A stretch of DNA of 64,000 nt from Paraphysoderma sedebokerense (Eukaryota; Blastocladiomycota; Physodermatomycetes; Physodermatales; Physodermataceae): positions 868,001-932,000 of the forward strand of contig JAHLJZ010000001.1 in assembly GCA_025602915.1 (NCBI GenBank), read 5' to 3'. This document shows, piece by piece, positions 58,845 through 64,000 of the stretch. Each line of letters opens with the position of its first letter. Position 1 is the stretch's first letter. The notes below the pieces were generated by a model. It worked only from the letters and a program-made list of their open reading frames with translations, searched no databases and was not told the origin of the DNA. A program made the position numbers and the translations under genes.

Positions 58845-61512
58845 ATGGCACCCACAATTACACTGGCTAATGTATTCAACACAACTTTGGAGACTGCTGC
58901 CCTAGGAAGGGGACCTTCCGTCCAGGATTTTCGCATCAAATTTATAAAGTCTCATAAATACTCAACCAAATTTCAAAATAAACCGACTGCGAGCGATGAC
59001 TCAAGTAAAAAACCGCTGGCTAAGGACGGGGAAACTAATTGCTTTGAGATATATCCAAGAAAGAAAGTTCAATTAAAGTGGAGACAGATAAATTCAGTTG
59101 GACCGGGATTGCAGAATAGTGGCCAGACTTGCTACCTGAATAGTGTTCTACAGAATCTTATATATTGCGCTCCGCTTGCTAATTATAGTCAGACAGACCA
59201 TCACACCTCGATGTGTAAGCCGTGATTAGTTTTATTACGGTGTCTTTACAGTACCGCTAACTATTCATCTAGGTCGAATACCTGACTGTCTTCTGTGTCA
59301 ATTTCAGAAATTCTCTCAGCAATGCTTGAAGAGCAAGCAACGAGTCACTTATCCGACATTTCTCATTAAAAGACTAAAAGGTTGCACTCAACAATTCTAG
59401 TCGCACGAATTATGTTTCCAAATCTAACTTTGTTTCTGGTCACGCTTCAGAAATTGGTAATTTCAGTCGAAATCGACAAGAAGATGCACATGAATTCAAA
59501 ACACGACTTCTTCATAAATTGCATGATTGCTGTTTAAAGCTGGTCGATCGGTATGATTTGGATTTTGAGTCATCGAGTTTGCATACATTCTTACCGGGAA
59601 CGATAGAGCCACAGCCAAGGATTACGAGTACACGACGCCAATATATCAGATTTTTGGTGGTGTCGAAGAAAGCATTATTAAATGCAGTCAATGTGGACAC
59701 GTTTCGGCTTCAGAATTCCCTTTCATGGATGTTTGTGTGGACATTGTATCTGGTGTCGACAGTCTCCAAACTGGTTTAAAGAATTATACGAAAACAGGAA
59801 TATTGCGAGGCAGCAGCAGCTATCGATGTGAAAAGTGCGTGTTCAATTAGTTCTGCTTTGCCTAACTCTTATATTGATATGGCGCCTTCTAGATGTAAGA
59901 AACTCGTCACAGCAGAACGGTCTGTGGGCTTCAAAGAGGGTCCAGCTGTCCTTACTGTGGTATTCAAGCGCTTCGAATTTTTTGGCCGAGGGAAAAAGAT
60001 CTCAAAGAAGATAAATTTCCCTCCCAGTTTTGATCTTGGATCTGTCAATGCAAAGACACAGGTGGGAAGCGTGATGTTAAAAACCATTCCGAAATTCACA
60101 TTTCTGACAATTTCTTTTAGCCGTATCGGCCGATGAAATATTCTCTCACTGGGGTCGTAGTTCATGATGGACGCTCATGTTTCTCGGGGCACTATCGAGC
60201 ATTCATAAAAAATTCGAATGGAACCTGGTATTCTATGAACGATACGATGATTCAACAAGTGTCATTAAGTACTGTGCTGAAGCAAGAAGCCTACATGCTT
60301 TTCTATACCCGCGACGAGGACATACCGTTTACTGTAAGTATCTTCTTCTACTACACCCAGGACTTGTTTCCAGCTGTCAGTCCTAATTTATTCTGGCTGA
60401 TAATTTTGTCTTCGCGGAATAGGCTGCTGTGCTCCCTACCCCTGATGTGTCACCACGAAGTTCTCCAGTTATTCAACCTCAACAGACACCCTTCGTGAAA
60501 CCATTGCTTCCCAATCCGTCATCGATAATACCATATACATACGCTGAGCAGTCTAAAATTAATGTTATGAAATCGTCAGCGAATAGCAAGCAAGCTCAAG
60601 CTGAGGATGTCGGTGTCACCTTAAATCGCGACCTAGTGAAGATTGAGAAGAAAAAAGACAAGAAGAAATCAAAAAAGAAGAAAATGAACTCAGAGAAAAG
60701 AAAAGAACTGCTTACGACGACTGAGAAAATTTTGAGTGGCAAGATGACAATTGGTGCCGCAAATTCAAACTCTTTTGATACATCTTCCAATAAGGGTGAA
60801 TCTGATGGGCCGAAACATGTCGATAACCGGAAACCACCGAAATTATCAAACGATAATGCTTCGTCAAGTCATCAACCACTGCCACAAATTTCTGCTCCCA
60901 AAGAATTACCCAATTCTCGTAATCAGAGTGCGGTCAACAGCAGCCAATCTACTCCCTCCTCTTCCTTCAATCAACCAATCTCACAGAATACAACTGTCAC
61001 TGACGAATTAACTACGAAGAAATCGAAAAAGAATAAACGTAAACGCAAGAGTCTTTCTTGGACTGTAAAAGATGCAGAATCGAACGGTACTGCTACCCAA
61101 GTTGAAGAAACGGAAATGGTTGAGCGATCTCAACCTGTAAAGCGCACCAAATTAGGAGAATCGCTGTCACAGAAAGCGATCGTAGTGCATATGAATGATT
61201 CTTTTGATCGAAAGAAAGAAAAGTTTAATCAATTAGTCCAGTTGGAACAAGAAATTATACCATTGCGGGAAACTCAGCCGACGCCAGAATATCCATTCAA
61301 TGGTCCTTCACGTAAGTTGATTGCGTCCTTTATCCAGAATCATCCATTGATATCTAATTTGTCATCTCTTTGTAGTGCACCAGAAGCGACCGAGGAAAGA
61401 TGATTTGGAATATGATCGTGGTAAATCAAAGAAGGTAAAAGTCGGTGGTCGCGGATCGTTGAATTTGCGCCAAAAACTTGACATGGTGTATAAAACGCAG
61501 AGGAGATCTTGA
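58845..61512 (+). CDS. Ubiquitin-specific protease, USP36/Ubp10 type
   Basis: A deubiquitinase of the nucleolar USP36 group. Cys box: GPGLQNSGQTCYLNSVLQNL (catalytic Cys within GQTCYLN). RIPDCLLCQFQKF and NRQEDAHEF follow, the zinc region has KCSQCGHVSAS and YRCEKCK, then VLTVVFKRFEFFGRGKKISK. His box: VHDGRSCFSGHYRAFIK with the catalytic His; WYSMNDTMI supplies the Asp, and EAYMLFYTR ends the domain. The long C-terminal tail from about 60430 is Lys/Ser-rich (KKKDKKKSKKKK) and ends with RPRKDDLEYDRGKSKKVK and LNLRQKLDMVYKTQRRS, as in nucleolar relatives. Start at 58845 (MAPTITLANVF); ATG 58731 is an in-frame alternative adding 38 residues. About seven exons. Probable target in other species is ribosome-assembly machinery and histone H2B. 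Confidence 0.88.
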
Positions 61513-61694
61513 GCAACATCTGGTTGATTGTATAGAATTTTTGAAAACTTGTAAATTCCTGAAAGTGTTTTGTGCATACTCATGCCTACGTTAATCTTTA
61601 CTTCCTATGTGTGGATATATCATATTGAGATGTATTGTGACAGCTAAAATATATATAACAATAGTCTTATTTACTGTGCAAAATTACACACATC

Positions 61695-63912
61695 TTATAT
61701 TCCGTGAGTTATTTCTTGCTCCCTTGCCCTCGGAAAGTGAGCTAAGTAAGATGAGTCTAACCTATCACCGTACATGCGGTGATGGTGAGACGTGTTTCTA
61801 CCCATAATTTCCGACCGATCGGCGTAATCCGTGGAACTGTCCCACGTCTCGCTGTTCTTAGGGTACGGCTTGTTCCAGCGCATAGGTGGGGGTTCTATCT
61901 GCGGAGTGGGCTGTGAAGAAACAGAGTCGACACCTAGACGGGGAACATTCGAAATCGTGGATATAGGGGGTAGAGAATGACCTTGTCCTGAGGTTGCAGT
62001 ATAGTTCCTCGGTCCGACTGGAGGCAGTTTATAATGATTGCCTCCGATGGATAGAGTTTGCAATTTGGAATAGTTGAAACGAGTCTGCTGATTGTCTGGG
62101 GAGGGGCCAAATGTCGGAAGAATTTCTAATATTCTTTTCAATCGTGATATCAAGTTAAAAATCTCCGTTGAACGGGACCACTCGAGTTTGGTGATAGAGT
62201 GTAAGGAAGACACAGTCATTTGAATCCAATGCACTGGGGAGAATGGGATCAAGCGAAGTTTCTCTGTTTGTGATTCGTATAAGGTTATCAATTCATTCAC
62301 CGACCATAGCAAAGCTTCAATGTACTTCTGCTCCGCTGAATGAGGAACAGAATGAGTAGGAATAATTGCTGTTTGAAACAAGACGATGGCTGCGTGGTGA
62401 TACGTGGTGAGGAGAAATAGATGAAATTGGTCGGTTGTTGTTGACGAGCGAACGTAATTTTGCAGCCATTTGGAAAGTACTGACTGCAAATCTGGCAACT
62501 GCTGATAAATTTCTACTCTTCGTCTGGGAGAATTTGCGATGTGTATTATTCGCCCATAAATCGCGAATAAGTCGTAAAAATGCAGCATCTTCTGCCTGTC
62601 TGCGTTATAAATGTTCGCTTGATGAAAATCAAGATCATAATCAGAGTCATGAGTGGCTGCCAATCTTCCATAACAACCGGCAATAAATCGATCAAAATTC
62701 TGACATCCCATCCAAGTCAGACCACCATTGCGAATATTGATGTCTTGCGGCAAATCAAGAGCTAGTAAAACCGGAAGAAGATGAACATTTTGAATATAAA
62801 AACGCGTATGGCGGAATTCAATCGGCATTTACTTACCTCGCGCCATCCTTAACGCTATACCTGACGTCATCCATGACGACGGTAAGTTTTCTGAATTAAA
62901 AACCGAAATCAAAAGGGAGGCTTGAACCATTTCCAAACTGGTTGGCCATTGTTCACAAAGGGATGAGAAGAGACACTTTGCCTGATTATGGAACAATTCT
63001 GTCGTGTACGTACAAATGCGGGAGAAAGATCGTGAGTACAATCGATCAATGGCTCGGCCAGGGGAAAAAATAAATATATACCTGTCGAATGCTTGGAGCT
63101 TTTTCCAACCCTTTCAGCTATTAAGGAAGACAGCGCCAACAATGAGTACAACAGTAGGAGAACTTTTTTGGGTGGTTGTGCCGTCCGTCGAAATCTTTTC
63201 ATGGGAGGTAAGCAAAAAGTAACAATATTCAACCATGATAGATAAGACGATATACTTACTCCTCTAGTGTGATTTGATCGATTATAGGCAAAAATTCCCA
63301 TAGATTCTCAAAGAAAAATGAGAACAGGGGTTGAGTTGTTTCCTGCCGAGGCATCTCTCTAATGGCTTCCCAATAAACAGCGTCCGGCATTGACTCAGAC
63401 AAGCGTGTAGATGCAATGTCATGATCAAGACCAAAATTAGACTTAAACGTAACACTATACATCGATGAATTGCCGCTAGAACTTAGGTGTCGCACGTAGT
63501 TCACGTTTTTTGGAGCTGTTTTTGGTCCGCGTTTTTGCGGTTGTTCGTATATGCATTCAGCTCCGATTTGTGAACAGGTCCTACAGGGCATTGAATTGTC
63601 ACATTTGGTCTTTCTCTTCCTGTTAGGAGAATGTGAGTGAGTGAGTAACAGCCAGAAAGACGGTTGGCTGGGGGATGGAGCAAGAGGAAGACAGTTTACT
63701 TACCGACAAGTGATACAGGCCCGAGACACTCTTAATACCTTCGGCCTCTCGTCAGATACCGTGATATCATCAACTTTGGAATACTGTACTTCATATGGAG
63801 AAGTTCTCTGCATTTTCTGTTTTGTCTCTCCAAATATTTGGGTTCTCACGTCAGCAGTGTTTTGCTTTCCACCTTTTACTGCCTGCGAGAGACCAGATAC
63901 CGCACTAGACAT
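61695..63912 (-). CDS. Zn2Cys6 binuclear-cluster transcription factor
   Basis: Starts MSSAVSGLSQAVKGGKQNTA at 63912. The fungal zinc cluster lies at residues 66-94: RACITCRKRKTKCDNSM, then PCRTCSQIGAECIYEQ, with spacing C-x2-C-x6-C-x5-C-x2-C-x6-C, and the usual basic linker QKRGPKTAPKN. An intron splits the cluster after ACITC-R. The central part has the weak fungal_trans regulatory region pattern, as in LFSFFFENLWEFLPIIDQ and NGGLTWMGCQNFDRFIAG, and helices around YHHAAIVLFQTAII. The C-terminus is Pro/Ser-rich and ends EQEITHGI. Five exons. The bound site and regulated genes cannot be read from the sequence. The downstream (convergent) USP gene ends 182 bp away. Confidence 0.87.
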
Positions 63913-64000
63913 GTCCGCGGTGGTTATACTTGTAGCTCCGTTAGCGAAATTGAGTTTTGCGTATAAATTAAGGCTTAGTGATATAGTTTGAACAGTTCGA
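63913..64000. other. Window end, no feature seen
   Basis: The last 88 bp lie upstream of the Zn2Cys6 gene. They would belong to its leader or promoter; no other feature is visible. Confidence 0.4.

Overview
The window is nuclear DNA of a fungus that makes a flagellum, most likely a chytrid or related zoosporic lineage. Genes are close together on both strands and carry many short GT-AG introns, mostly about 50-110 bp. Fungal traits are a Zn2Cys6 regulator, a GATA factor with the fungal N-terminal LENLSWRLW motif, an Rsc7/Swp82-type remodeller subunit, an Rgd1-like F-BAR/RhoGAP and a Kre9/Knh1-like wall-type protein. A complete-looking IFT121/WDR35 gene, an intraflagellar transport subunit absent from the non-flagellated fungi, argues for a motile zoospore stage. 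The species cannot be named from the sequence.

Layout, left to right: 3' end of a class III alcohol dehydrogenase (+); F-box protein (-); F-BAR/RhoGAP (-); tousled-like kinase with an N-terminal SANT domain (-); Rsc7/Swp82-type protein with PHD fingers (-) divergent from an unrecognised Ser/Lys-rich protein (+); a 1.5 kb tandem-repeat block; a double-telobox Myb protein of Tay1/Teb1 type (-) divergent from malonyl-CoA decarboxylase (+); double-finger GATA factor (-); a 1.9 kb stretch without a convincing gene; VPS4 (+); POT1 (-) divergent from two small coiled-coil genes (+); Kre9/Knh1-like membrane-anchored protein (-); seven-helix membrane protein (-); small one-helix protein (+); IFT121 (-) divergent from the largest subunit of TFIIIC (+); PMP34-type peroxisomal carrier (-); PLP aminotransferase (-) divergent from SPRTN protease (+); TMEM135-like protein (-); USP36-type deubiquitinase (+); Zn2Cys6 transcription factor (-).

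The genes do not form one pathway, but themes recur. Two telomere-binding proteins (Tay1/Teb1-like and POT1) lie about 10 kb apart. Three genes point to peroxisomes: malonyl-CoA decarboxylase ending in AKL, a PMP34 carrier and a TMEM135 relative. Chromatin and DNA maintenance are represented by the TLK, the Rsc7/PHD protein, SPRTN and USP36. The most unusual items are domain fusions: SANT with TLK, and Rsc7/Swp82 with PHD fingers. I found no tRNA, rRNA, CRISPR array, telomeric repeat tract or recognisable transposon or virus-derived element. Exon boundaries come from reading splice sites by eye and family similarity, so small terminal exons may be off.
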